Source: Acetonema longum DSM 6540
GTDB lineage: Bacteria; Bacillota; Negativicutes; Sporomusales; Acetonemataceae
Assembly: GCF_000219125.1 (NCBI RefSeq)
Contig: NZ_AFGF01000280.1
Coordinates: forward strand, 1-64,000
Length of the DNA stretch: 64,000 nt
Reading direction: 5' to 3'
In this document: positions 1 through 7,492 of the stretch, one piece after another
Layout of the letters: each line of letters starts with the position of its first letter
How positions within the stretch are numbered: position 1 is the stretch's first letter
Program-made: the position numbers and the translations under genes
Notes under the pieces: model-generated
The model's database searches: none
What the model was told of the DNA's origin: nothing
What the model saw: only the letters and a program-made list of their open reading frames with translations

Positions 1-1
1 G

Positions 2-217
2 ATCGAAAAGCAGGTGGACTACACTAAGTCCCGCAATCTGATTCTGACCTCGGTCGTGTTAATCAGCGGCATCAGCGGCGCAGCCGTTAAGTTCGGGACG
101 ATTGAATTGAAAGGCATGGCGCTGGGAACCATTGTTGCCATTGTCGTGAGCCTGGTATTTGAAGCCTTTACCCGGCTGCATATCGCCAACGATCTGGACA
201 ACTCCCGGGGCAAATAA
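2..217 (+). CDS. Uracil/xanthine permease, C-terminal end (partial)
   Basis: This is the last 71 codons of a membrane permease whose start lies before the window; the frame is open from base 2. The visible part has two hydrophobic helices (around VVLISGISGAAVKFG and GTIVAIVVSLVFEAF) and the motif DYTKSRNLILTSV, which resembles the last transmembrane hairpin of the uracil permease/nucleobase-cation symporter-2 family (UraA/PyrP type). Such proteins import uracil or xanthine by proton symport. A hairpin terminator follows directly. The neighbouring genes for selenium-dependent molybdenum hydroxylase maturation fit a purine-related locus, but that link is inference. Confidence 0.75.
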   Translation: MEKQVDYTKSRNLILTSVVLISGISGAAVKFGTIELKGMALGTIVAIVVSLVFEAFTRLHIANDLDNSRGK

Positions 218-231
218 TGAAATGAGTTTAA

Positions 232-254
232 ATGCCCGCGTTGCGGGCATTTTC
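232..254 (+). terminator. Rho-independent terminator after permease
   Basis: A perfect 8-bp stem, ATGCCCGC/GCGGGCAT, with a 3-nt GTT loop is followed by a short T run. It starts 14 bases after the permease stop codon and ends the upstream transcription unit before yqeB. Confidence 0.8.
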
Positions 255-296
255 CTTACTAAGACGGTGTTAAACTTTCTGTACCGGAGGGTTCAT

Positions 297-1089
297 ATGG
301 GACGACTGGTTATTGTGCGGGGAGGCGGCGATCTGGCCAGCGGTATCATTCACCGCCTGTTCCGAGCCGGATATGATATTATCGTTACCGAAACCGAATT
401 TCCTACCGTAATCCGCCGGACCGTGGCCTATGCCGCGGCGGTATATGCCGGCAGTGTGACAGTGGAAGAATTGCAGGCAGACTATTGTCCAATGAATGAG
501 GCGCTTCAGAAAATAAGAGACGGGATCATACCAGTTATTGCCGATTCCGGCGGCGAGAGCATCCGGCTGTATAAACCGGCTGCTGTGGTAGATGCTATTC
601 TGGCCAAGAAAAATTTGGGCACAACCCTGAATGCGGCGTCCGCTGTTATCGGAGTGGGGCCGGGATTTACCGCCGGCCGGGATGTCCATGCCGTTATCGA
701 AAGTATGCGGGGCCACGATTTAGGCCGCGTGTATTTATGAAGGACAGGCTTATCCTAATACCGGCAGGCCGGGTGATATCGGCGGCTATACCTTGGAGCG
801 CCTTTTACGGTCGCCAGCTGCCGGCCGGTTTCAAGGGACCAGGCATATCGGCGATGTGGTTTCAGCCGGTGAGACGGTGGCTTATGTGGACGGGCGGGCG
901 GTTACGGCGCAAATTACCGGAGTTTTGCGGGGACTGCTGCAAGACGGGCTTACGGTCACAGCTGGTATGAAGGTCGGCGACATAGATCCCCGCTGTAAGC
1001 GCGAACATTGCTACACCATTTCCGATAAGGCCCGGGCCATCGGCGGCGGAGTGCTGGAGGCGCTCTTGTCCTTGGGGGTATGTCCGTAA
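297..1089 (+). pseudogene. yqeB: YqeB-family selenium-dependent molybdenum hydroxylase accessory protein, frameshifted
   Basis: The ATG at 297 follows GGAGG and opens a frame beginning MGRLVIVRGGGDLASG, typical of the YqeB (EF2563-type) family found with selenium-dependent molybdenum hydroxylases. The frame ends at TGA 738-740 after 147 residues. Family homology continues without a gap in the +1 frame from GAA 739-741 (EGQAYPNTG, then GGYTLERLLR, then VTAGMKVGDIDPR and GGGVLEA) to the TAA at 1087-1089. Removing one T near 735-738 restores a 263-codon protein, the usual family length. It could be a true mutation, a draft-sequence error or recoding. The next gene, yqeC, is the usual partner and starts 11 bases later. 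Confidence 0.85.
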
Positions 1090-1100
1090 GGAGAGCAAGC

Positions 1101-1895
1101 ATGGATCAGACAAGAAGACTTTGGACGGCGCTTGTCAGAGACTGGCGATGCCGCACTATTGCCTTGATCGGCGGCGGGGGCAAGACCAGTCTGATGTATT
1201 ATCTTCTAGCAGTTCTGGGAGATCAGAATCTGCCGGTCATCGCCACTACCACCACTAAATTGTGGCTGCCGGCAAGAGAGGGGCCGTCGTTGGTTTATGC
1301 TGCTGATTACGCTGCCTGTCAGGCCGCCGCAGCTGGTATGATGACTAAGTCTCAGGCCTTGATTCTCGCCAGGGAGCCGGATCGGCAGGATCATCGCAAA
1401 ATTGCCGGCGTGCCGCCTGAATGGCTGGACAGTTTGCAGCAGGAATTTCCGGACCTGATTTGCCTGGTGGAGGCAGACGGATCGGCGGGAAAATCCCTGA
1501 AGGGACACTTGCCCCACGAACCGGTGATTCCAGCTGGCTCCGACTTGGTTATTCCGGTGATTGGCATAGATTGTATCGGCCAATCCATTCAAACGGCTGC
1601 TCATCGCCCGGAACGTTTGGCGGAGATTTTGCAGGTTGCCGCTGCCGGTCCGGTCAGCGTTGAATCGCTTTTGGCCATATTGTTTCATCCTGCCGGGTAT
1701 CTGGCAAAGGCTCCCGCTGCCGCCAGAATCCTGCCTTGCATTAATAAGGTGGAAACGCCGGAAAATATCCGGCAATGCCGGGAATTGACCCGGGCTATAT
1801 TACACTATGGCGGTGACCGGCGGCTAGTAGGCGTCATGGCGGGCAGTCTGCGGCAAAATCATTTTTGGTACTGCTCCGCCGCCTGTGCGCAGTAG
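1101..1895 (+). CDS. yqeC: Selenium-dependent hydroxylase accessory protein YqeC
   Basis: This 264-aa protein has an N-terminal P-loop, GGGGKTSLMYYLL, at about residues 22-34, followed by TTTTKLW and a central LVEADGSAGKSLKGH segment. These are hallmarks of the YqeC family, putative NTPases that co-occur with YqeB and MocA in clusters for molybdenum hydroxylases carrying labile selenium. The exact reaction is not established. I chose the ATG at 1101 because AAGGAG at 1088-1093 sits at correct spacing; an upstream in-frame ATG at 1080 would overlap yqeB. The gene is almost certainly co-transcribed with yqeB. Confidence 0.88.
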   Translation: MDQTRRLWTALVRDWRCRTIALIGGGGKTSLMYYLLAVLGDQNLPVIATTTTKLWLPAREGPSLVYAADYAACQAAAAGMMTKSQALILAREPDRQDHRKIAGVPPEWLDSLQQEFPDLICLVEADGSAGKSLKGHLPHEPVIPAGSDLVIPVIGIDCIGQSIQTAAHRPERLAEILQVAAAGPVSVESLLAILFHPAGYLAKAPAAARILPCINKVETPENIRQCRELTRAILHYGGDRRLVGVMAGSLRQNHFWYCSAACAQ

Positions 1896-1938
1896 ATATT
1901 GGATAGAGTAACTTAACGAGCCTTTCTGTGAAAAAGAC

Positions 1939-1967
1939 TTTGGGATTTCTCCGTTTTTGTGTATAAT
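1939..1967 (+). promoter_or_regulatory. Possible sigma-A promoter upstream of ACT gene
   Basis: A perfect -10 TATAAT at 1962-1967 lies 17 bases after a weak -35 TTTGGG (1939-1944). It lies between the yqeC stop and the ACT-domain gene, about 65 bases before the latter's start codon. The weak -35 keeps confidence low. Confidence 0.4.
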
Positions 1968-2031
1968 AAATATTATTGCTTTTTGTCCTTGTAAGAAAAG
2001 CAACGATTACAAAGAAAGGAGTGTGGCCGGA

Positions 2032-2301
2032 ATGAAAATCGTGGTAACAATTGTGGGACAGGACCGGGTTGGTATCATTGCGATGGTCAGCACTATCTTA
2101 GCTGAGAACAATATCAATATCCTGAATATCAATCAGAATATTTTGGATGGCTTTTTCAATATGGTGATGATTGCCGATATGACCTTTTCTAAAATGGCGC
2201 TAAAGGACCTGCAGCAGTTTTTAAAGGAAAAAGGGAAGGCGATTGGCCTGGATATTAAAGTACAGCATGAGGGAATTTTCCAGAGCATGCACCAGATTTA
2301 G
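2032..2301 (+). CDS. ACT domain protein, UPF0237 family
   Basis: This 89-aa protein is a single ACT domain. It starts MKIVVTIVGQDRVGI and continues with the strand-helix pattern of amino-acid-binding regulatory domains (ILAENNINILNINQN). In many Firmicutes UPF0237 is encoded directly upstream of a UPF0210 protein, as here (2561-3919), and the two are thought to act together, possibly with ACT sensing a small ligand. The ATG at 2032 has AAAGGAG about 10 bases upstream; the longer frame from 1957 lacks such a site. The TAG stop at 2299-2301 coincides with the end of an interspersed repeat that now separates the two genes. Confidence 0.85.
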   Translation: MKIVVTIVGQDRVGIIAMVSTILAENNINILNINQNILDGFFNMVMIADMTFSKMALKDLQQFLKEKGKAIGLDIKVQHEGIFQSMHQI

Positions 2302-2536
2302 CGGGAATCCGTTGAAAAGGCCCATCTGCGTCACTTCAGCCTCTGGCGAACGTAAAGTCTCACGCCCGTCCTCGTCGCGCTGTATCAGAATTTGTGACTT
2401 TTCGGGAGATAGGTAGTAGCGAATAATTTCTTATAAGCCGAAAAGTCACCTGAATTCTTCACTAGTTACGGCAACGCAGGCGTTTCTCTTACCTAGCATA
2501 TGAACCTTTTGAACGGTTCCCAATTCAGATTTCCTT
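2299..2536 (+). repeat. Interspersed repeat, copy A (diverged, internally deleted)
   Basis: This is a diverged copy of the element also found at 50342-50628 (opposite strand) and 62742-63021. Shared blocks include GCCCATCTGCGTCACTTCAG, CGTCCTCGTCGCGCTG, GACTTTTCGGG, GCCGAAAAGTC, GCGTTTCTC and TTTTGAACGGTTCCCA. Compared with the other copies it lacks about 22 bases after CAGCCTC. The first three bases are the TAG stop of the ACT gene. Near-matching subterminal inverted repeats (CCGTTGAAAAGG and CCTTTTGAACGG) close the element. It lies between two genes that usually form an operon. Confidence 0.85.
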
Positions 2537-2560
2537 AAAGGTTAACGGAGGAGGCCTATC

Positions 2561-3919
2561 ATGCTTTCATTGCAACATATTCTGGAAACCAACCGGATGA
2601 TTGAGGAAAATAAACTGGATGTGCGGACGATTACGCTGGGGATCAGTCTACGGGACTGCGGGCATCCGGATATGTCTGTTTTTTGCCGCAATATCTATGA
2701 TAAAATCACCAAGACTGCTGAAAAATTAGTGCGGGTGGGTGAAGATATCGAAGCCGAATATGGCATTCCCATCATTAATAAGCGTATTTCCGTCACCCCC
2801 ATGGCCATTGCGGCGGAAAGCTGCCGGACCGATACGTATGTACCGGTGGCCCAGGCTATGGATGCGGCGGCGAAACAAGTGGGGGTCAATTTTATCGGCG
2901 GTTTCTCCGCTCTGGTGGAAAAAGGTTACACTAACGGCGATAAGATTCTCATTCGCTCGATTCCGGAGGCTCTGACCGTCACCGAGCGAGTCTGCTCTTC
3001 GGTGAATTTGGCATCCACCAAAAGCGGCATTAATATGGACTGCGTCCGGGAAATGGGCGAAATTATTAAACGTACGGCGGAACTGACCGCTGACCGGGAT
3101 GCCTTGGGCTGCGCCAAGCTAGTCGTGTTTGCCAATGTACCGGAGGATAATCCGTTTATGGCCGGCGCTTTTCATGGGGTTGGCGAACCGGAAACAACCA
3201 TCAATGTGGGGGTCAGCGGACCGGGAGTGGTCAAACGGGCCCTGGAGGAAGTACGGGGCAAGGACTTGGGGGCTGTCGCTGAAACCATCAAAAAGACGGC
3301 TTTTAAGATCACCCGAGTGGGCCAATTAGTGGCCCAGGAAGCCTCCCGCCGCATGGGAGTACCCTTTGGCATCATTGATTTGTCCCTGGCGCCTACGCCG
3401 GCGGTGGGCGACAGCGTGGCTCATATTTTAGAAGAGATCGGTCTGGAGAGTTGCGGTGCGCCGGGCACTACCGCTGCTTTAGCCATGCTCAACGATGCGG
3501 TGAAAAAAGGCGGACTGATGGCGTCTTCCTATGTAGGCGGATTAAGCGGCGCCTTTATTCCGGTCAGCGAAGATGCCGGGATGATCGCGGCGGTGGAGCG
3601 GGGCAGCCTGACCCTCGAAAAGTTAGAAGCCATGACTTGTGTCTGCTCGGTAGGGCTGGATATGATCGCCGTTCCCGGCGCCACGCCGGCTGCCACCATC
3701 GCGGCGATTATCGCCGACGAGGCAGCCATTGGCATGATTAACAATAAAACGACCGCAGTGCGCATTATACCGGTTCCCGGTAAATCGGTCGGCGACCGGG
3801 TAGAGTTTGGCGGTTTGTTAGGGCATAGCCCGATTCTAGCTGTTAATCCCTTTGGTTCCGGGACCTTTATCGCCCGTGGCGGCAGAATTCCCGCCCCTAT
3901 CCGCAGCCTGACGAATTAG
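2561..3919 (+). CDS. UPF0210 (DUF711/PFL) family protein
   Basis: This is a full-length 452-aa member of UPF0210. It begins [20 protein letters not shown] and contains the family's glycine-rich blocks ([84 protein letters not shown]). The fold is related to anaerobic glycyl-radical-type barrels, but no reaction is firmly assigned. A strong ribosome site, CGGAGGAGG, precedes the ATG. The usual upstream partner, UPF0237, is present but separated by repeat copy A, so transcription may now depend on read-through or on a promoter inside the repeat. Confidence 0.88.
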   Translation: MLSLQHILETNRMIEENKLDVRTITLGISLRDCGHPDMSVFCRNIYDKITKTAEKLVRVGEDIEAEYGIPIINKRISVTPMAIAAESCRTDTYVPVAQAMDAAAKQVGVNFIGGFSALVEKGYTNGDKILIRSIPEALTVTERVCSSVNLASTKSGINMDCVREMGEIIKRTAELTADRDALGCAKLVVFANVPEDNPFMAGAFHGVGEPETTINVGVSGPGVVKRALEEVRGKDLGAVAETIKKTAFKITRVGQLVAQEASRRMGVPFGIIDLSLAPTPAVGDSVAHILEEIGLESCGAPGTTAALAMLNDAVKKGGLMASSYVGGLSGAFIPVSEDAGMIAAVERGSLTLEKLEAMTCVCSVGLDMIAVPGATPAATIAAIIADEAAIGMINNKTTAVRIIPVPGKSVGDRVEFGGLLGHSPILAVNPFGSGTFIARGGRIPAPIRSLTN

Positions 3920-3996
3920 CCGGCCATAGGCGGCTTCACCTGTATGCGTATTGATTTATAACGTTCAATTGTAAATTGCAAGTATCGTTTAAATCT

Positions 3997-4025
3997 TTGC
4001 GCAAATCATCCGGATAGCGTATAAT
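3997..4025 (+). promoter_or_regulatory. Sigma-A promoter of the riboswitch-led molybdopterin gene
   Basis: TTGCGC (3997-4002), 17 bases, then TATAAT (4020-4025) form a good vegetative promoter. Transcription would start near 4032 and give a leader of about 270 nt that contains the structured element at 4083-4192 and the hairpin terminator at 4216-4260. Confidence 0.65.
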
Positions 4026-4082
4026 ACAAGCAGGGGTAGAACAGGTTGCTTTCTCTGTTATACTCAACTGCTTCATATCGTT

Positions 4083-4192
4083 GTTTTCCGAGCCGTATTG
4101 TCTAAGGAGCCTGCTGATGGGCTCTATGATGGGACGGCCGATTCGGGTACGGAAGGAAACGCCCGTGCCTCCGCGTGATTGGAAAGGAAAAC
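4083..4192 (+). promoter_or_regulatory. Probable Moco (molybdenum cofactor) riboswitch
   Basis: The 384-base gap before the MoeA-like gene holds a structured leader. A closing stem pairs GTTTTCC (4083-4089) with GGAAAAC (4186-4192). Inside are CCGAGCCG at the 5' side, GCCGT able to pair with ACGGC, a GAGCC/GGCTC hairpin, a CGGG/CCCG hairpin and a terminal CCTCC...GGAAAGG block. This multibranched layout, with conserved-looking CCGAGCC and GGAAAGG segments, resembles the Moco RNA motif, which controls molybdopterin genes. A transcription terminator follows 24 bases later as an expression platform. Assignment rests on layout and context; a covariance search was not possible. Confidence 0.7.
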
Positions 4193-4215
4193 GTATGACG
4201 GCTTCAGGTGATTTA

Positions 4216-4260
4216 GCCGCTTCCTGTCCATTTTTCGCACAGGAAGCGGCTTTTATTTTT
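4216..4260 (+). terminator. Leader terminator (riboswitch expression platform)
   Basis: A perfect 12-bp stem, GCCGCTTCCTGT/ACAGGAAGCGGC, with an 11-nt loop is followed by TTTTATTTTT. It lies after the putative Moco aptamer and 43 bases before the MoeA-like start codon, the position expected for ligand-controlled premature termination. Confidence 0.88.
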
Positions 4261-4303
4261 ATAGAGTACGGTTGACCCACAAGTCGGAGCTGGAGGAGAT
4301 AGG

Positions 4304-5329
4304 ATGACGATCAGGCAGGTACGGGTTGAAGACGCTGTAGGGATGGTTTTGGGACACGATATGACGAAGATTGTTCCCGGCGAATATAAGGGGCCGGCAT
4401 TTAAAAAGGGACATCTGATTCGCGCTGAGGATATTCCCTATCTAAAGGACATCGGTAAAGAACATATCTATTTAATTGATCTGCAGCCGGGTCAGGTGCA
4501 TGAAAATGACGCCATCAGCCGGATGGCCGGGGCAGTGGCCGGAGACAATGTTACTCTCAGTGAACCGTCGGAAGGAAGAATCAATATTCGGGCTGGGATT
4601 GACGGGTTGCTCAAGGTGAACGAAGCGGCGGTACAAGCGGTAAACCTGGTTGAGCATGCCGTATTATCCACCCGCCACAGCAACACAATCGTAAAAGCCG
4701 GCGAGATCCTTGCCGGCGTGAAAGTCGTTCCGCTGGTTGTAGAGGCAACAACCGTCCAAACTGTGGAGCAGATTGGACGAAACTGTCCGGGCATGATTTC
4801 AGTGCACCTCCTCAGGAATCTGCGGGTAGGCGTGATCATTACCGGCAATGAGGTGTTTTACGGCCGCATCCAGGACCGTTATGCGCCGGTTTTCACCGAA
4901 AAAATAAAGCAATATGGAGCAACTTTAGCCGGGATCATATTCTGTCCCGATGATGCCGCGAAGATCCGGGAAGCGATTCTGGACTATGCAGCCCAAAAGG
5001 TGGATGTGATTATTGCTGCCGGCGGCATGTCGGTGGATCCGGATGACGTGACTCCGGACGCGATCCTTGCCAGCGGCGCCTCGCTGGTCAGCTACGGTTC
5101 ACCGGTGCTGCCGGGAGCCATGTTCATGCTGGCCTATTTGGGCGATATCGCCGTGATGGGTATGCCGGCCTGCGGCATGTATGACAACATAACAGTGTTT
5201 GATATGATCTTTCCCCGGGTATTAGCCGGAGAAAAAATAGGCAAACCGGATATTGCGGCTATGGGGTATGGCGGTCTCTGCCTGCGATGCGGCGAGTGCG
5301 CCTATCCTGTCTGCCCTTTTGGCAAGTAA
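4304..5329 (+). CDS. MoeA-like molybdopterin-binding protein with C-terminal cysteine cluster
   Basis: This 341-aa protein belongs to the molybdopterin-binding (MoCF/MoeA-like) group found with selenium-dependent molybdenum hydroxylases. The N-terminus (VEDAVGMVLGHDMTKIVPGEYKG) matches the SAF-like domain. The MoCF core follows at about residues 170-320, with VGVIITGNEV, IIAAGGMSVDPDDVTPD and the loop GSPVLPGAMFMLAYLG. The C-terminus ends in a four-cysteine pattern, CLRCGECAYPVCPFGK, which may bind a metal or an iron-sulfur cluster. It probably handles molybdenum insertion or cofactor delivery. Its leader carries the probable Moco riboswitch. mocA follows within 20 bases. Confidence 0.82.
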   Translation: MTIRQVRVEDAVGMVLGHDMTKIVPGEYKGPAFKKGHLIRAEDIPYLKDIGKEHIYLIDLQPGQVHENDAISRMAGAVAGDNVTLSEPSEGRINIRAGIDGLLKVNEAAVQAVNLVEHAVLSTRHSNTIVKAGEILAGVKVVPLVVEATTVQTVEQIGRNCPGMISVHLLRNLRVGVIITGNEVFYGRIQDRYAPVFTEKIKQYGATLAGIIFCPDDAAKIREAILDYAAQKVDVIIAAGGMSVDPDDVTPDAILASGASLVSYGSPVLPGAMFMLAYLGDIAVMGMPACGMYDNITVFDMIFPRVLAGEKIGKPDIAAMGYGGLCLRCGECAYPVCPFGK

Positions 5330-5345
5330 TGCCGGGTATGATGCT

Positions 5346-5978
5346 ATGATTGCCAGTGTGATTTTAGCGGCCGGGTCAGCCAGCCGAATGGGCAAACCTA
5401 AACAGCTGCTGCCCCTCGGCGGACGTCCGATGGTTTGGTGGGCAGCCAATGCCGCCTGCCGCGCTGCTTTGGGACAGGTGATCGTCGTGACCGGGGCCTA
5501 TGGCGAGGAAGTTTCCCGGGCTCTTGCTGATCTTGCCGTTTCTGTTGCGGTTAACCCTCATTGGCAGTCCGGCCAGGCTGCCAGCCTGAAGGCGGGATTG
5601 GCGACGGTAGACCGGCAGGCCGTGGCCGTCATGTATTTATTAGCGGATCAACCCTTGATCCCGGCTGCCGTCCTTCAGGACATCGCCCGGGCTTATTACG
5701 CCGGACAGGGCAGCATAGTGGCGCCGGTGTTTCAGGGACAGCGCGGCAATCCTGTATTGTTTGACCTGAACCGGTGGAGGGAGGACCTCCTGACTCTACA
5801 GGGTGACTGCGGCGCCAGGGAAATCCTGCGCACGCACCCGACTGAACTGGGATGCGTACCGGTGGATGCCCCCCATTATTTTCTGGATGCTGACACAGAG
5901 GAAGACTATCAGACTATTTTACGGCACTGGCAAGACGATTTGATAGATGAGAGAAACGCTTCGCGTTTCTGCAAATGA
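5346..5978 (+). CDS. mocA: Molybdenum cofactor cytidylyltransferase (MocA-like)
   Basis: This 210-aa nucleotidyltransferase starts MIASVILAAGSASRMGKPKQ, the NTP-binding signature of the MobA/MocA family, and has LLADQPLI (metal-binding Asp) and RGNPVLFD further on. MocA transfers CMP to molybdopterin to form the cytosine-dinucleotide cofactor used by xanthine-dehydrogenase-type enzymes, which fits the yqeB/yqeC context. Start choice is uncertain: the ATG at 5346 gives the family-typical N-terminus but has a weak ribosome site, so translation may be coupled to the gene ending at 5329. The last residues (RNASRFCK) appear to be encoded by a fragment of the interspersed repeat. Confidence 0.85.
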   Translation: MIASVILAAGSASRMGKPKQLLPLGGRPMVWWAANAACRAALGQVIVVTGAYGEEVSRALADLAVSVAVNPHWQSGQAASLKAGLATVDRQAVAVMYLLADQPLIPAAVLQDIARAYYAGQGSIVAPVFQGQRGNPVLFDLNRWREDLLTLQGDCGAREILRTHPTELGCVPVDAPHYFLDADTEEDYQTILRHWQDDLIDERNASRFCK

Positions 5979-5985
5979 AGAATTT
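5951..5985 (-). repeat. Fragment of interspersed repeat inside mocA 3' end
   Basis: GAGAAACGCTTCGCGTTTCT followed shortly by GAAGAATTTAAAC matches the internal hairpin and flank of the long repeats (in copy B, GAGAAACGCTCGCGTTTCC, then GAAGAATTCAAG). It covers the last codons and the stop of mocA. It is short, so chance similarity is possible, but both blocks match in the same order and at similar spacing. Confidence 0.5.
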
Positions 5986-6015
5986 AAACGGCTATTTTGA
6001 TACGGAGGGCATCAG

Positions 6016-6645
6016 GTGAGAACAACCAAAGCGATGAAAGAAAAAATCCTCAGCCTTTTGGCTGAAGAATACCGGGATGCCGTCACGGCGTTGCATTACT
6101 CAAACCCGTTTGAAATGCTGGTGGCGGTAGTACTGTCTGCTCAGTGCACTGATACCCGGGTGAATTTGATTACAGCCCGGCTGTTTCCCCGCTATAATAC
6201 CCCGGAGAGCATGCTGGCCCTGTCTCAGGGCCAGCTGGAAGAACTGATCAGAGACTGCGGCTTATATCATGCCAAGGCTAAAAATATCCTGGCAGCCAGT
6301 CAAATACTGGTTGACCGCTATCAGTCCCAGGTGCCTGCCGCGTTTGACGATCTGATTCAATTGCCGGGCGTAGGCCGTAAGACCGCCAATGTGCTGTTAA
6401 GTCAATTGTTCGGGCAGCCGGCCCTGGCGGTTGATACCCACGTGTTCCGGGTCGCTAACCGTTTGGGTTTGGCTAAAGGAGACACGCCGTTAGCAGTGGA
6501 ACAAGGACTAATGAAAGCCATTCCCAAAGAAAAGTGGGGCCAAGCCCATCATTGGCTGATCTGGCATGGCCGCAAAGTTTGTAAAGCCCGCCAGCCTCTG
6601 TGCGGGCAATGCATCCTGGCCGAACTGTGTCCTTCACGGCAATAG
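6016..6645 (+). CDS. nth: Endonuclease III (DNA glycosylase/AP lyase)
   Basis: The 209-aa protein is a full-length endonuclease III, which removes oxidised pyrimidines from DNA and nicks the abasic site. It shows the helix-hairpin-helix LPGVGRKTANVLLSQ (about residues 115-129), whose Lys is the catalytic nucleophile, the catalytic Asp in AVDTHVFRV, and a C-terminal 4Fe-4S loop with four cysteines (CKARQPLCGQCILAELC). Translation starts at GTG 6016 after GGAGGGC. It is not functionally tied to the molybdenum genes around it. Confidence 0.95.
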   Translation: MRTTKAMKEKILSLLAEEYRDAVTALHYSNPFEMLVAVVLSAQCTDTRVNLITARLFPRYNTPESMLALSQGQLEELIRDCGLYHAKAKNILAASQILVDRYQSQVPAAFDDLIQLPGVGRKTANVLLSQLFGQPALAVDTHVFRVANRLGLAKGDTPLAVEQGLMKAIPKEKWGQAHHWLIWHGRKVCKARQPLCGQCILAELCPSRQ

Positions 6646-6684
6646 ATCTGCTGCCTGCTCCGGATGTGTCGCCAGGGATGGGCA

Positions 6685-7352
6685 TTAGCCAATGGCGAGA
6701 GTGGTTCCCGGTATCATGATTTCCACAGGGATGGAGAAACGCTGTTCGACCTTTTCTTTGAATGCATCCGGTGACTGAGCAATGAGAGGCCAGGTATTAT
6801 AATGCATGGGAATGACTTTCCGGGCTTGAGCATGCCCACGGCCTCAACGGCGTCGTCCGGCCCCATGGTATAGTTGTCGCCAATGGGCAGCAGGGCATAA
6901 TCAATGGATTCCAGCCGTCCCAGCAAGGCCATATCGCCGAACAGCCCGGTATCGCCGGCGAAATAGAAGGTTTTCCCATGAAATTTCACAATGAAACCGC
7001 AGGCATGACCTCCCGGTACCCCGGCGCCATGAAAGGCTAAAGTCAGGCGGACATAACCGAACTCAAAGGCATGCTTGCCACCCAGATGCATGGCGTGGGT
7101 GGCGCAGCCCTGCTCACTGCAAAGATGGGCAATTTCGGCGGTGGATATGACAGTGGCCCCATTACTTTTAGCGATGGTTACTGTATCACCCAGGTGATCG
7201 GAGTGCCCGTGGGAGACCAAGACATAATTGCAATGAATATCGTCCGGCTGGGCGATTTGAAACGGATTGTCGCTTAAAAACGGGTCAAATATCAGAGAAA
7301 CATGATCTCGCGTCAATTGAAAGCAAGCATGGCCGAGAAAACGCAATTGCAT
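6685..7352 (-). pseudogene. UPF0173 metal-dependent hydrolase, frameshifted near its C-terminus
   Basis: The start (MQLRFLGHACFQLT), the zinc motif SHGHSDHLGD and the later FAGDTGLFGDM and LLPIGDNYTMGPDDAVEAV identify a beta-lactamase-fold hydrolase of the UPF0173 family. After MLKPGK the original frame drifts into unrelated residues and stops at 6714. One frame over, the expected ending appears (IPMHYNTWPL, then FKEKVE, IPVEIMIPG, stop at 6685-6687). Adding one G in the AAAG run near 6815-6820 restores a normal protein of about 222 residues, including the HYNTWP metal-ligand histidine. The cause is either a real deletion or a homopolymer sequencing error. The family's substrate is unknown. 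Confidence 0.85.
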
Positions 7353-7492
7353 GGAAATTACCTCCTTGTCCCAAGTCAGGGACGGTTATATTTTGGCTCC
7401 TGTCACTCATACTATTCGTTGTTTTCAATATCTTTCCTTTTTCCCGGAAGGGTCAGCAGACAGTATAAAGTCATCTGGAGAGGGATGATGCT

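Noticed and set aside
735-760. Selenocysteine at the UGA of yqeB
   Set aside because: Reading UGA as Sec keeps the same frame, which meets TAA at 756-758 after five more codons; the homologous continuation is in another frame.
3936-4280. Minus-strand frame of 114 codons before the MoeA-like gene
   Set aside because: It covers the promoter, riboswitch-like leader and terminator, has no ribosome site or known motif, and is best explained as non-coding.
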